Shown in pieces: positions 45,312 to 54,759 of a stretch of DNA of 64,000 nt. The notes beneath the pieces are model-generated. The model did not search any database and was not told where the DNA came from. It saw only the letters and a program-made list of their open reading frames with translations. The stretch comes from Cutibacterium sp. Lineage in GTDB: Bacteria; Actinomycetota; Actinomycetes; Propionibacteriales; Propionibacteriaceae. Location of the stretch: the NCBI RefSeq assembly GCF_030525615.1, contig NZ_JAUNEJ010000001.1, forward strand, positions 62,001 through 126,000, given 5' to 3'. How positions within the stretch are numbered: position 1 is the stretch's first letter; each line of letters starts with the position of its first letter. A program made the position numbers and the translations under genes.

Positions 45312-48260
45312 GTGGATCGCAAGCCGAGTGTCGCAGTGGACCTGCTGCGTCTGGGAGTGATGGATCCGGAGTCGGCCTTGGGTCACCACCAGCGGATTGT
45401 AGAAAGGATCGGGGCTGATCCGAACCGGCTGGCGGAGTGGGAGCGTCACCTCGAAACCTCCTGTGACCCCGATCTCACCCTTGACGTGCTGGCTGATCTT
45501 TCGCAAGAGTCCCCGCTTGTCGTCGACTTGCTCCATGATGATGACGTGGCACGTCGGCTGGTCCGACTTCTAGGGGCCTCTAGCGAGCTGGGCCGCCACC
45601 TTATCGCCCATCCGGACGATCTGGCCGAGGTGGCTCGGGACCCCGTGCGTTCCAGCCGTGACGAGATTTTCGGCGACCTGCTGGCGGTTGTGGGAGCTCA
45701 TGAGGACGGCGAATTCCTGGTTGCTGACACACCAACAGGCCCAGCCGCAGATCGGTTGAGACTGGCGAATCGTCGACACCTGGTGCGAATCGCCTCCCGC
45801 GACGTCGGTGCAGACGACCCGACTGAGGTGGTGGAAGACATTGCCGGTGAGCTGACAGACCTCGCTGATGCCGTCGTTACCGCCGCATTGGCTCTGGCAC
45901 GTGCCGATTGCCCGGGCCATGCCGACGCCCGGCTGGCCATCGTAGCGATGGGGAAGTGCGGAGCTCAGGAACTCAATTACCTGTCTGACGTCGATGTCAT
46001 CCATGTCGCTGAGCCGGCCCGTGAGGGCGTATCCGGCACCCGGGCTGTGGACATCGCGACAAAGCTGGCAGCTTCAGTGGCACGGATTTGTTCGGCTCAT
46101 TCGGCAGCGGGTTCCATCTGGCAGCTCGACGCTGCACTGCGCCCTGAAGGCAATGCCGGACCGCTGGTGCGAACCATGGACTCGATGCGCACCTATTACG
46201 AGAAATGGGCGAAGAATTGGGAGTTTCAGGCGCTCCTCAAGGCCCGTCCGATGGCTGGTGACCTTCATTTGGGGCAGAGATTTGTCGAGATGGTCTCGCC
46301 GATGGTCTGGCAGGTTGGAGAAGCGGAAGGTTTCGTCCCTGAAACCCGCGCGATGCGAACCCGGGTTGTCTCCCTCATTGCCGCCAAGGAGAAGGGCCGC
46401 GAAATCAAACTAGGTGCCGGTGGGCTGCGGGACGTCGAATTCACTGCCCAGTTGCTGCAGCTGGTCCACGGGCGTCACGATGAGTCGTTGCGGGTTCGGG
46501 ACACCTTACCGGCTTTGCGCGCGCTGGCTGCCGGAGGCTATATCTCACGAGGGGCAGCTGAACGCCTCGAGGATGCGTACCGGCTGGAACGAGTCATGGA
46601 ACATCGGGTTCAGATGTTCCGGCTGCGTCGCACTCATCTCCTTCCTGACGATAAGCCCGGTTTGCGCAGGTTGGCGCGAGCCGTCGGGCTGCACACCCCC
46701 GATGAGGTGCGAGGGGTGTGGACCGCCACGTCCAAATCTGTCCTGCGCACCCATGGCCAGGTCTTTTATTCGCCGGTCGTGGAGGCTGTGGCTCGCATTC
46801 CCACCGAGGATTTGCGGATGAGTCCGGAGGCTGCCAAAGTTCGCCTGAGCGCGCTGGGTTTTCACGACGAGGACGCGGGTTTGCGTCATATCGAAGCCCT
46901 TACCAGTGGCACCACTCGAGCGGTACGCATTCAGACTGCCCTCATGCCAGCTATGCTCGCCTGGCTTGCCGACGGCCCCAGCCCTGACAACGGCTTGCTG
47001 GCGTTTCGTCAGGTCTCCGAGGCGCTGGGGGAGTCGCCATGGTACTTGCGTGCCATGCGCGATGAAGGGGCCATGGCTCAACGGCTGGCAACAGTGCTGT
47101 CGACGTCGAGGTATGCCGTCGACGTCCTCACACGAGCGCCCGAGACGGTTCAGGTCCTCGTCGACGATGACTTGACGCCAGTGGGCCGAGATGACCTCAT
47201 CCGTCAGATGAACGCGGTCGCCAGACGCCATCACGACGTCGAGGAAGCGGTCGCGGCGATCCGTGCGGTGCGGCGTCGTGAACTGTTCCGGATTCTGGTG
47301 GCTGACATCCTCAGTGTCACCGACACCGTGCGCATTGGCCAGGCCCTCACCGATTTGACGGGAGCGACGATCGACGCGGCACTCGGCGCGGTTTCGCGGG
47401 GGGTCGAGGACGCCCCGCCGATCGGCATTGTTGCAATGGGCAGGTGGGGCGGTCAGGAGCTGTCTTACGGTTCCGACGCCGACTGTCTGTTCGTTGTTGG
47501 CGACGGCCCCGGTGCCGGTGAGAAGGCGTTGCGTATCGTCACGACGCTGCGCAACCTGCTCGGCAAGAACGGTGCAGATCCTGCCCTGGTGCTCGACGCA
47601 GATCTGCGTCCGGAGGGTCGCTCAGGACCGATGGTGCGCAGTCTGGAGAGCTACCGCAAGTATTACGAAAAGTGGTCAAATACCTGGGAGTCCCAAGCTT
47701 TGTTGCGGGCCAACCATGGTGCCGGAGACCGGGATCTGACAGCTGCTCTGTTGAAATGCGTTGACCACCTGCGCTACCCGGCCGACGGTCTGACGGCAAG
47801 CCAGTTGGCGGAGATCCGCAAGCTCAAGGCGCGAATGGAGTCCGAGCGGATTCCACATGGGGTTGACCCGAGACGTCATCTCAAACTCGGACCGGGGGGC
47901 CTGTCCGACATTGAGTGGACCGCACAGGTCCTTCAGCTGCAATATGCCGGTAAAGAACCTGCACTACGCACCACCTCGACTATTGAGGCTCTCAATGCCG
48001 CTGTGACGGCTGGCTACATTGACCAGGAGCAGCACGCAGAGCTGTGTGATTCTTGGTTGGCTGCCAGTCGGCTGCGCAACGCGATCATGGTGGTGCGAGG
48101 GCGTCCCAGCGACGTCATCCCCTCGGATTCCATTGATCTTGACGTTATCGCCCGGGCGTTGGGAATGGGCCGAGGGGCTTCTGAGCAGCTCATTGAGGAC
48201 CACTTTCGGCATTGTCGGCGTGCGTCCAAGGTTGTTGACGCCGTGTTCTGGGGTCAGTGA
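45312..48260 (+). CDS. glnE: Bifunctional glutamine synthetase adenylyltransferase/deadenylylase
   Basis: A 982-residue enzyme that attaches and removes AMP on GlnA1. Two nucleotidyltransferase domains are visible: GKCGAQELNYLSDVDVIHV in the N-terminal half and GRWGGQELSYGSDADCLFV in the C-terminal half, each with the G-x-x-x-L-x-x-x-SDxD pattern, each followed by a helical bundle (YEKWAKNWEFQALLKAR and its second copy YEKWSNTWESQALLRA). The GTG at 45312 has AGGGGG eight bases upstream; an ATG at 45288 is possible. Confidence 0.95.
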   Translation: MDRKPSVAVDLLRLGVMDPESALGHHQRIVERIGADPNRLAEWERHLETSCDPDLTLDVLADLSQESPLVVDLLHDDDVARRLVRLLGASSELGRHLIAHPDDLAEVARDPVRSSRDEIFGDLLAVVGAHEDGEFLVADTPTGPAADRLRLANRRHLVRIASRDVGADDPTEVVEDIAGELTDLADAVVTAALALARADCPGHADARLAIVAMGKCGAQELNYLSDVDVIHVAEPAREGVSGTRAVDIATKLAASVARICSAHSAAGSIWQLDAALRPEGNAGPLVRTMDSMRTYYEKWAKNWEFQALLKARPMAGDLHLGQRFVEMVSPMVWQVGEAEGFVPETRAMRTRVVSLIAAKEKGREIKLGAGGLRDVEFTAQLLQLVHGRHDESLRVRDTLPALRALAAGGYISRGAAERLEDAYRLERVMEHRVQMFRLRRTHLLPDDKPGLRRLARAVGLHTPDEVRGVWTATSKSVLRTHGQVFYSPVVEAVARIPTEDLRMSPEAAKVRLSALGFHDEDAGLRHIEALTSGTTRAVRIQTALMPAMLAWLADGPSPDNGLLAFRQVSEALGESPWYLRAMRDEGAMAQRLATVLSTSRYAVDVLTRAPETVQVLVDDDLTPVGRDDLIRQMNAVARRHHDVEEAVAAIRAVRRRELFRILVADILSVTDTVRIGQALTDLTGATIDAALGAVSRGVEDAPPIGIVAMGRWGGQELSYGSDADCLFVVGDGPGAGEKALRIVTTLRNLLGKNGADPALVLDADLRPEGRSGPMVRSLESYRKYYEKWSNTWESQALLRANHGAGDRDLTAALLKCVDHLRYPADGLTASQLAEIRKLKARMESERIPHGVDPRRHLKLGPGGLSDIEWTAQVLQLQYAGKEPALRTTSTIEALNAAVTAGYIDQEQHAELCDSWLAASRLRNAIMVVRGRPSDVIPSDSIDLDVIARALGMGRGASEQLIEDHFRHCRRASKVVDAVFWGQ

Positions 48261-48276
48261 GTTCTGGCACCAGAGG

Positions 48277-49596
48277 TCATTTCTGGTCGGAGAACTTGAA
48301 CGCGTGTGGGCTGGGCACCGGAAGGTTGCGGGCCCAAGCCGGGTCCGTACACATACGGGCCACGGCAAGTCCGCACGCGATGAGGGTGACGGTGAGGATG
48401 GCGTCGACTCCGAAAGACAGGGCCTTCGTCATGTCCTCGCCATTGAGCCAGAACACGGTGCGGTACATCGCTGCTCCGGGGAGCATGATGACGCAGGCCG
48501 GGACGGTCAAGGTAATGCGGGGCAATTTCGTCTTGGCTGATAGTGGGCCTGCGAGGAAACCGATGATGAGACCACCGACCCCGGCCGCCAACTGAACTGG
48601 CATGTGAATGTCGATGAGGGCCAGACGACACAGGTTTCCGCACACTCCCAACGTCGCTGCCCATGCCACCATGCGTGGCGAGGAATTGAACAGGACGGCG
48701 AATCCGGCGACTCCGCACGCCGTCGCAACAGCGTAGGCCAGCCAGGCCCAGGGATTCGGGAAAACGGTTTGGATTGGTAGTGGCTGTAGTCCTGTTGCCG
48801 TTGAAAACACCCAGGCGGACATTGTTGCTGCCAGCACCAGGCCGAAGGAATAGGTGGCCCGGCTCAAACCGGCTGTGAAGTCCATTCTGACCATGTCAAG
48901 AATCGAGGTAATCATCGGGAATCCGGGCACCAGAAAGAGGAGGGAGGCGACGTAACCGGGGCCATGGATAGTGTGCAGTCCGGTATCGGTCAACAAGTCA
49001 GCGAGCAGCATGTAGACCAGACAGGCTGCGCCTGAGGCGAGGGCGGCCACCCCAAACTGGTTGAGCCAGCGTCGGTTGAGACGACCACGCACGAACTGCC
49101 CTACCGAAGCAGCCAGAAGGACGACAAGAGAATCAGCCAGGGAGAACTTATTGAGGATGGCGAATCCGGCGCAGGCTACTCCGCCGGCCAGGACGGTTTG
49201 CCACTCAGCCCATTTTGGTCGTACGGTTCGCGAGATGTGGTCCAAGCGCGATTCCAGATCACGGCCATTGGTTCCCGCTGGCAGATGATGAGCCAGGTCT
49301 TCTAATGCAGCGATACGGGAAGAATCGACCCGAACCCGGTAAACCTCGCGGGCGACAGTGCGGAAGTTGTCCCCACGATGCGCGGTTGCAGTGATCTCGG
49401 TGAGGCCGACTGTTGCGTCAATACGGTCCATGCCAAGGGCCCGGCCTGCGTCCGACATGGCTCTCTTGACTCGGTAGGACCCGGTGCCAGACGACAGCAG
49501 CATTGCCCCCAGCCGGATGACGGCCTCGGTGTCATTGACAAATTCTCGGTCGTGTCGTACGTCCTCGGCAGATTTCGAGGGATCGGTGCTTGTCAC
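48277..49596 (-). CDS. Threonine/serine exporter family protein (ThrE type)
   Basis: A 439-residue membrane protein with a cytoplasmic N-terminal ThrE domain (about residues 20-130, AMLLSSGTGSYRVKRAM) and about ten hydrophobic segments. The first half is DUF1212/ThrE and the second DUF3815-like, fused as in Corynebacterium ThrE. It should export threonine or serine. The GTG start at 49596 lies seven bases after the Nif3 gene stop, so they are probably co-transcribed. Confidence 0.88.
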   Translation of the reverse strand: MTSTDPSKSAEDVRHDREFVNDTEAVIRLGAMLLSSGTGSYRVKRAMSDAGRALGMDRIDATVGLTEITATAHRGDNFRTVAREVYRVRVDSSRIAALEDLAHHLPAGTNGRDLESRLDHISRTVRPKWAEWQTVLAGGVACAGFAILNKFSLADSLVVLLAASVGQFVRGRLNRRWLNQFGVAALASGAACLVYMLLADLLTDTGLHTIHGPGYVASLLFLVPGFPMITSILDMVRMDFTAGLSRATYSFGLVLAATMSAWVFSTATGLQPLPIQTVFPNPWAWLAYAVATACGVAGFAVLFNSSPRMVAWAATLGVCGNLCRLALIDIHMPVQLAAGVGGLIIGFLAGPLSAKTKLPRITLTVPACVIMLPGAAMYRTVFWLNGEDMTKALSFGVDAILTVTLIACGLAVARMCTDPAWARNLPVPSPHAFKFSDQK

Positions 49597-49602
49597 ATAC
49601 TG

Positions 49603-50784
49603 TTATTCTGCCACTGCAGCCCCGATAGTCCACGGATCGGTTCGAACACCCAGATCCTGACACGGCAGGCCCAATTCCTCCTGGAGGCGTCGTGCCACAT
49701 CTGCGCACCACGGCGACTCCGAGGCCCAGTGAGCGGTGTCGATGAGGGCTGGTCCGCCGGCACGCAAATGCTCATCTGCGGGGTGATGACGCAGATCGCT
49801 GGTGAGATACACGTCAGCTCCGCTGGCTGCAGCTGCCTCCAGAAGGGAGTCTCCCGCTCCCGAGCACAGCGCCACGGTGGTGACAGGTAGGTGCGGGTTT
49901 CCGGCAGCTCGGACTCCCCACACGGTGCGGGGAAGACGTTCGAAGACCCGCTGGGTGAAGGAACGCAGCGTCATCGGTTCGTCGAGATGGCCGACCCGAC
50001 CGATCCCTGGGGTTGCAGGCCCGGGGCGGGTTCCAGAGTCGACGGTTGTCACGTCGTAGGCCGGTACTTCATAGGGATGAGCAGCGATGAGAGCTGAGCG
50101 CACCTGGGAGCGTGCCGAAGTGGGGGCGACGACGTGAAGACGAGTTTCTTCGACGGTCTCGATCTCGTTCGTCGTGCCGAGGGTGGGATGGGATCCATCG
50201 AGGGGGCGGAACTGGCCGCGCCCAATCGTTTCAAAGCTGCATTGGTCGTAGCCGTCGAACCGACCAGCTCCGGCCTCGAACAGGGCATGGCGGAGTGTTT
50301 CGGCAGAGCCGACCGGCACCTGAACACCCCACAGATCAACGGTCTGGGCGATGGGTTCGAGGGGGCGCTCGATGATGACGCCGAGGAGCCTGGCCAGGAC
50401 GTCGTTGACACCGCCAACAGCAGCGTCGGCGTTGGTGTGAGCGCTCATGAGAGCAATGCGGTGGCGGATGAGGCGATGAATGATGCGTCCCTTGGCAGTG
50501 TCTGCTGCTACCGAGGTGGCCCCTCGCATGAGGAGCGGGTGGTGGACGACGAGCATGTCTGCATGGGCCGCTACGGCAGCGTCGACAACATCGTCGGTCG
50601 CTTCCAAGGCGCAGGCGATCTTCTTGACGGTGTCATCGGGATCTCCACATACCAGGCCGGGGGCGTCCCACGACTCCGCCAAGGAAGGCGGATACCACTG
50701 GTCGAGAATGTCACGGACGCGACCGACGGTCACGCGGGTGTCAAGCGATGATAGGTCGGCGGTGGGGGATGTATCAGCTACCAT
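49603..50784 (-). CDS. Nif3-like dinuclear metal protein (DUF34)
   Basis: A 393-residue protein of the conserved Nif3/YbgI family. Metal ligands are in LVVHHPLLMRG, SAHTNADA, and the C-terminal LIDTAHWASE. The insert between the two halves (about residues 130-250) is the PII-like domain of longer Nif3 proteins. Biochemical role is debated (GTP cyclohydrolase-like or metal insertion). ATG at 50784. Confidence 0.9.
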   Translation of the reverse strand: MVADTSPTADLSSLDTRVTVGRVRDILDQWYPPSLAESWDAPGLVCGDPDDTVKKIACALEATDDVVDAAVAAHADMLVVHHPLLMRGATSVAADTAKGRIIHRLIRHRIALMSAHTNADAAVGGVNDVLARLLGVIIERPLEPIAQTVDLWGVQVPVGSAETLRHALFEAGAGRFDGYDQCSFETIGRGQFRPLDGSHPTLGTTNEIETVEETRLHVVAPTSARSQVRSALIAAHPYEVPAYDVTTVDSGTRPGPATPGIGRVGHLDEPMTLRSFTQRVFERLPRTVWGVRAAGNPHLPVTTVALCSGAGDSLLEAAAASGADVYLTSDLRHHPADEHLRAGGPALIDTAHWASESPWCADVARRLQEELGLPCQDLGVRTDPWTIGAAVAE

Positions 50785-50814
50785 GGGCTAACGGTAGCCT
50801 GTGATCTCGCGACC

Positions 50815-50901
50815 ATGCTCCAACAGGCTCCTCGTTCCAACGGGATCATGGTGGTTTGCGCAGTGGCCTTGTGGCTTATCGTGGCAGTGGTGTTCGGATG
50901 A
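50815..50901 (+). CDS. Putative 28-residue single-helix membrane peptide
   Basis: ATG at 50815 opens a 28-codon frame (MLQQAPRSNGIMVVCAVALW, then LIVAVVFG) that is almost entirely one membrane helix. Its TGA overlaps the ATG of the lipoprotein gene by four bases, a classic coupling arrangement. No good ribosome site is seen, so translation is uncertain. Confidence 0.4.
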   Translation: MLQQAPRSNGIMVVCAVALWLIVAVVFG

Positions 50902-51536
50902 AGGTATGGGGTGCGGTCGTCGTCATTGCAGTTGCAGCCGTAGCAACGGGGTGTGCGACAACGCGGATATCTGCGGTGCCTGAGGCTGTTGTGCCGACTT
51001 CGTCCATGACCGCGACCCCGAAATACTCGCTCCACCCTGAGCCAGAGCCGAGCACCTCCCCACAACGCGTGACCAGTGTTGGCGGGGGACAGAGCACCCT
51101 GACGTGCCGGCCAGGCGAGAAAATGGCGATGGGATTTGATGACGTTCAGGCCGCGCTGGGGGAGCGAGTTACCCGACTCCATATCCGTAATTGCGGCACA
51201 TCGACGGTGACCTTGCCCGTCATGCCGGAACTTGAACAGAGTTCTGCGGAAGGGAACCCTGTCGCAGTGATATGGCGACCCTACGATCCCAAGGCCGCAC
51301 CTAAACGCCTTGCTCCACAGCAGTATTCGGGTTGGGAATTGTCATGGCGCACGAATGGCAATTGTGAGCAGCGAGGCGCACGACGGCTTGTCGCAACGGT
51401 GGGGACAGCGACGGGTGTCTTGGAGGGCTGTTTGGACCTGGGGGATTACCACGCACTGACTGATGAAACCTCCACAGGGCCGCATGGGTCCGACGCCACT
51501 CCGGCGCCTGAGGGGACTGTGCGGTTGCTGGATTGA
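50898..51536 (+). CDS. Putative DUF4232-like lipoprotein
   Basis: A 212-residue secreted protein. The signal peptide ends in the lipobox AVATGC near residue 19; a Ser/Pro-rich linker follows. The folded part has cysteines in TLTCRPGEK, IRNCGTS and EGCLDLG, and the shape (beta-rich, LHIRNCGTSTVTLP) resembles DUF4232 proteins of actinobacteria. Function unknown. ATG at 50898 directly overlaps a 28-codon upstream frame. Confidence 0.75.
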   Translation: MKVWGAVVVIAVAAVATGCATTRISAVPEAVVPTSSMTATPKYSLHPEPEPSTSPQRVTSVGGGQSTLTCRPGEKMAMGFDDVQAALGERVTRLHIRNCGTSTVTLPVMPELEQSSAEGNPVAVIWRPYDPKAAPKRLAPQQYSGWELSWRTNGNCEQRGARRLVATVGTATGVLEGCLDLGDYHALTDETSTGPHGSDATPAPEGTVRLLD

Positions 51537-51548
51537 AAAGAACCAGGC

Positions 51549-52019
51549 TCACGATTCGCGCCGTGTTGGCATATCCAGCCCAAATGGCAATGAAGTGTGG
51601 TGGTGGGGAGGAGGACCTTGGCCCTCCCCCCACGGCATGTGATCGGGTCGTGCGCCAGCGGCGCATAGTGGAGGGCGAGGCCTCCCCCCACGGCATGTGA
51701 TCGGGTCCCCTCGACGTTGTAACGATCCTCGCCATCGGACCAGGCAGCCCTCGGCCTCCATCGCCTGCAGCCAGCTATGGAGCTGGCGCACTACTGGTGG
51801 ACCACACAGCAGACAGGAGTATGCGGGTGCAGCACCTGGCGCGGCGTTGTCAATGACCGCGACGGTTGCGCTCGCGCGGCCGCTCGGGCTGGCCATCATG
51901 GCTCGCAGCTGCTGGCGGGCGTGGTCACGGTTCCAGCCGATCATTGCGACCACCTGATCCAAGATGATCCCTATGTCCTGCGTCGACGCCGACGCATAGG
52001 CGGCCGCGTACCTCGTTGG
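51549..52019 (-). pseudogene. Decayed transposase/integrase gene
   Basis: The frame contains RYAAAYASASTQDIG then IILDQVVAMIGWNRDHARQQ, which corresponds to the N-terminal helix-turn-helix segment of actinobacterial DDE integrase-type transposases (compare ILDQVVEVTGWSRDNARRRL from memory). An upstream TGA at 52020-52022 breaks the frame, and after the first 100 residues the match ends. A 27-base tandem duplication lies in its distal part. Confidence 0.6.
51623..51707. repeat. Two copies of a 27-bp repeat, 58-bp period
   Basis: CCTCCCCCCACGGCATGTGA followed by TCGGGTC occurs at 51623-51649 and 51681-51707, separated by 31 unique bases. Only two units exist. Confidence 0.9.
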
Positions 52020-52406
52020 TCACCTCGAAGTGAGCCTGCGTTGACAGCCCCTCACCATCCATACCTCTGATCGTCGCCGTTGCCTGATGCCTTCGCGGGA
52101 AAAGCGTGAGGTACGGGGGCTATCTGCGCAAAAACTATTCGCGAGTCTCGTCGGTCTGTTGCTATTCCTGGTCGTCAACTGTAGGGTCAACTCGCTTTTC
52201 TACCGATTGACAAGATGTCCACAGTTACAGCCTGCCGGTCGGGATAGAAGACATAAAAGAGTGCCTACTCTCAACTACGGCAGCAAAGGAAGGGGAAGGG
52301 CGTTGTCTGGAGGAGATCCCCGAAATTTAGCCAAGACGTTATGGATTTCGGGCCACCCAAATCACGTTTTCATGGCCTCGTCGAGGATACTGGGAATGGA
52401 ATCCAG
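52020..52406. other. Non-coding or decayed region upstream of the MFS cassette
   Basis: No recognised gene. Composition falls toward AT-rich from about 52150 on. It presumably contains the promoter of the MFS/RIO cassette; a TTGACA occurs at 52207-52212 but no matching -10 at the usual distance. Confidence 0.4.
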
Positions 52407-52538
52407 ATGCGAGTTAGGAGCGAGGCTGGCGGACTTAGTAGTGAAGTATTATATAGTTGTGCGGCAACGCTTGCCAAGCATACGGTTACATATGGCAACG
52501 GCATAGGTGGGGTAGAGTTAGGAATGTCTTCGTGCTGA
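52407..52538 (+). CDS. Putative 43-residue Ser/Thr/Cys-containing peptide
   Basis: ATG at 52407, with GGAATCCAG just upstream, opens a 43-codon frame whose C-terminus (HTVTYGNGIGGVELGMSSC) contains several Ser, Thr and a terminal Cys. Its stop overlaps the GTG start of the MFS gene by seven bases, so it may be translated first and coupled to it. It could be a modified-peptide precursor or only a leader frame. No family is recognised and there is no modifying enzyme of known RiPP type nearby. Confidence 0.3.
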   Translation: MRVRSEAGGLSSEVLYSCAATLAKHTVTYGNGIGGVELGMSSC

Positions 52539-53755
52539 GTGGTGAAATCTGGCAAAATAGTAATTTTCGATTGTTTTTGATCTCTAGATCGGTCTATAGC
52601 TTGTGTCTGGCGGGATTGCCCGCTCTCCTTATCGTCTCGACGGTGAAGCAAGGGGGTAGTTCCGATACGTTAGGCATGGTTCTTGGCGCGGGTGCGCTTC
52701 CTGCGGTATTGGGCGCGTTATTTTCGCCAAAGATCTTGCAAAAGATCAGCCAAAGAGGTCTTTTTATATCGGCCGCGATAGCGTGGTTTTTTGTCGCAAT
52801 CTTTATGTCGGTGGTATCGTACTTTGAGTTTCGATCCCGGGTGCTGCTGATTGTTATCTCGTTTCTGTTGGAATTAATCGGGTCGGTATTCTATCCTAGT
52901 ATTGGGAGTTATTTACCCCAGATCGTTTCGAAAGATCTGCTCAAGACTGCAAATTCGACGCGAGCTATGGTGGGAAACGCTCTCGGTGTGCTGGGTCCGA
53001 TTTTGTTTACAGTGATCGCAACGGAGGGATCTCTGGTAGGCAGCTGGCTCTTAATTGCAATTCTCATGGTGGTTGCAGTGGCTACTCAGTGCAAGTTGCC
53101 TGCTGGGCGTCTCGTGTCACCCCTTGCGCCTGGTGGAGTTTTAGCGGAGGCAAAGTCGGGGCTCCGCGTTTTTTTCGGAAACGAAACAATTCGGGCAGTG
53201 GTGCTTTTTTCCGGACTATGGCACTTGATCGTCTGGGGCACTTACATGGTTGCTGGTCCCCTTCTGATACAGAAGTGGCATTCCTCTTTAGCATGGTGGG
53301 GGTGGATGGAAGGGGCATTTGCTCTTGGTACCGTTTTGGGAAGTTTTGTCGCGCGTCGCGTCCGGGGTGATGTGATGTATGTATGTGTGCTTGGGATGTT
53401 TCCGCAGGCTATCCTTCTCGCTTTGCTCGCGATGGGAGCACCGATATGGTCCTTCTTGCTGACCAGTCTAATTAGCGGTCTGTCCATAGCAGCCGGAGGT
53501 GTGCTATGGATTACTTGGGTCCAATCCACCGTGTGTGAAGATGAAATTCCATCGGTGCTTTCATGGGATTATTTGTTTAGTGAAGGTCTCGCGCCGATTG
53601 GGTATCTCGTAGTTCCAGGTGTGATATCTGTCATTGGTTTGGAGGCTGCTGGATTCTCCATGGGCCTGGTGTGCATTCTTGCTGGTTGCATCCTCCTGCT
53701 TACTGTGTGGTTGAGAAGGATGCTTAGTGTGGCAGGGAGTAAAGAACATGGATGA
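52532..53755 (+). CDS. MFS transporter
   Basis: A 407-residue membrane protein with about twelve hydrophobic segments, of the EntS/macrolide-efflux-like MFS group (FRLFLISRSVYSLCLAGLPA at the start; LEAKSG-like AEAKSGLRVFF between the halves). GTG at 52532 has AGGA eight bases upstream. The codons use far more A/T than the core genes, a sign of transfer. It overlaps the RIO kinase gene by eight bases. Such exporters often accompany small secreted peptides; the substrate is unknown. Confidence 0.87.
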   Translation: MLSGEIWQNSNFRLFLISRSVYSLCLAGLPALLIVSTVKQGGSSDTLGMVLGAGALPAVLGALFSPKILQKISQRGLFISAAIAWFFVAIFMSVVSYFEFRSRVLLIVISFLLELIGSVFYPSIGSYLPQIVSKDLLKTANSTRAMVGNALGVLGPILFTVIATEGSLVGSWLLIAILMVVAVATQCKLPAGRLVSPLAPGGVLAEAKSGLRVFFGNETIRAVVLFSGLWHLIVWGTYMVAGPLLIQKWHSSLAWWGWMEGAFALGTVLGSFVARRVRGDVMYVCVLGMFPQAILLALLAMGAPIWSFLLTSLISGLSIAAGGVLWITWVQSTVCEDEIPSVLSWDYLFSEGLAPIGYLVVPGVISVIGLEAAGFSMGLVCILAGCILLLTVWLRRMLSVAGSKEHG

Positions 53756-54551
53756 TCCTTACGTGCTTGGTGAATTTGAGAGGTGGAGCACGTGGCCTCA
53801 AGTAAGCGATGCTTGCCGTGGTCCCCAGCCCTGGCCCGAATGGGTCATTCAGGATGATGATGCTTTGGATTGCGAACTTGGTTTGGTGCGTGGCGGTAAA
53901 GAGGAGGATGTATTTTTAATTCGCCGAATTACCGCAAGCTCCGGGCGTTCGTGCCTGCTTGCCGCTAAGCGTTATCGTCCCGGCAATGTGACTTCTGCTA
54001 GGAACGTTGTCTTCAACGGACGAGATAGGGTATTTCAACATGGGCGCGATCAGCGTGCGATCTCAAGAAAGTCCAAGTACGGCCAGTTTTTAATGAAGAC
54101 TGAATGGGCGGATTCCGAGTTTCGATTTCTGTGTGAATTCTGGAAGGCTGGAGTTGCCGTCCCTTATCCTGTGCAAATTAATGGGCAGGAGATTCTCAGC
54201 GAATGGATCCATGGTGAAGATCCGATGTCGGCGGCGCCGAGGCTGGTTGATGCGCAGCTCTCTCGTGTGGAGGTTGCAGACTGTTTTGACGTAGTTCGCG
54301 AGAGCGTTTTATCTATGGCTCGGCTCGGTTATGCCCACGGTGATTTATCTGCGTATAATATTCTGTATAGCCAATCTCGTGGGCCAGTTATAATTGATTG
54401 TCCGCAGGTCGTCGATGTTGTGCTTAATCCGCTGGGTATGGAAGTCTTGCGTAGAGACTGTATTAATGTTTCACAAGCATTTATATCGAAGGGGCTTGAT
54501 GTGGATCAGGAGGTCTTTTTTGCTGACTGTGTGGCCTCGGTGTTCAGTTAG
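53748..54551 (+). CDS. RIO1-family atypical protein kinase
   Basis: A 267-residue kinase homologue. Visible elements: nucleotide-binding loop VRGGKEEDVFLI, ATP-binding Lys in LAAKRYR, YGHQFL-like helix then EFRFLCEFWKAGVAVPYPVQ, catalytic AHGDLSAYNIL (Asp) and metal-binding VIIDCPQVVD (Asp), as in RIO1 proteins. Similar RIO-like kinases are common in actinobacteria, usually as lone core genes; here the gene is AT-rich and translationally coupled to the MFS transporter. ATG at 53748 follows GGGAG. Target unknown. Confidence 0.88.
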   Translation: MDDPYVLGEFERWSTWPQVSDACRGPQPWPEWVIQDDDALDCELGLVRGGKEEDVFLIRRITASSGRSCLLAAKRYRPGNVTSARNVVFNGRDRVFQHGRDQRAISRKSKYGQFLMKTEWADSEFRFLCEFWKAGVAVPYPVQINGQEILSEWIHGEDPMSAAPRLVDAQLSRVEVADCFDVVRESVLSMARLGYAHGDLSAYNILYSQSRGPVIIDCPQVVDVVLNPLGMEVLRRDCINVSQAFISKGLDVDQEVFFADCVASVFS

Positions 54552-54723
54552 ATTCCGTCACGAGGTTTCTTGCTGTAGGGTATGTGGCGAAAAAATCCCG
54601 TGTTGTGAGAGCCTGGACAGCGGCTGTTTACTGATAGAGATGTAGGGCTTGTTACACTCAAGGGTGCGGTGGCGGGTTGGTCTTGGCCGGTGTGGCGGTC
54701 TGTAGGTGAGGGCTGAGGCCTTT

Positions 54724-54759
54724 CGAAGATGGATGTTCTCGCGAAGATGGATATTCTCG
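54724..54759. repeat. 18-bp tandem duplication
   Basis: CGAAGATGGATGTTCTCG is followed directly by CGAAGATGGATATTCTCG, one mismatch. Confidence 0.85.

Noticed and set aside
51623..51707. CRISPR-like unit (27-base repeat, 31-base spacer)
   Set aside because: Only two copies, no hairpin in the repeat, no cas genes, and it lies within a decayed transposase frame.
52407..52538. Pediocin-like bacteriocin because of the YGNG motif
   Set aside because: The motif is not followed by the cysteine pattern of class IIa bacteriocins and there is no double-glycine leader or matching immunity gene.
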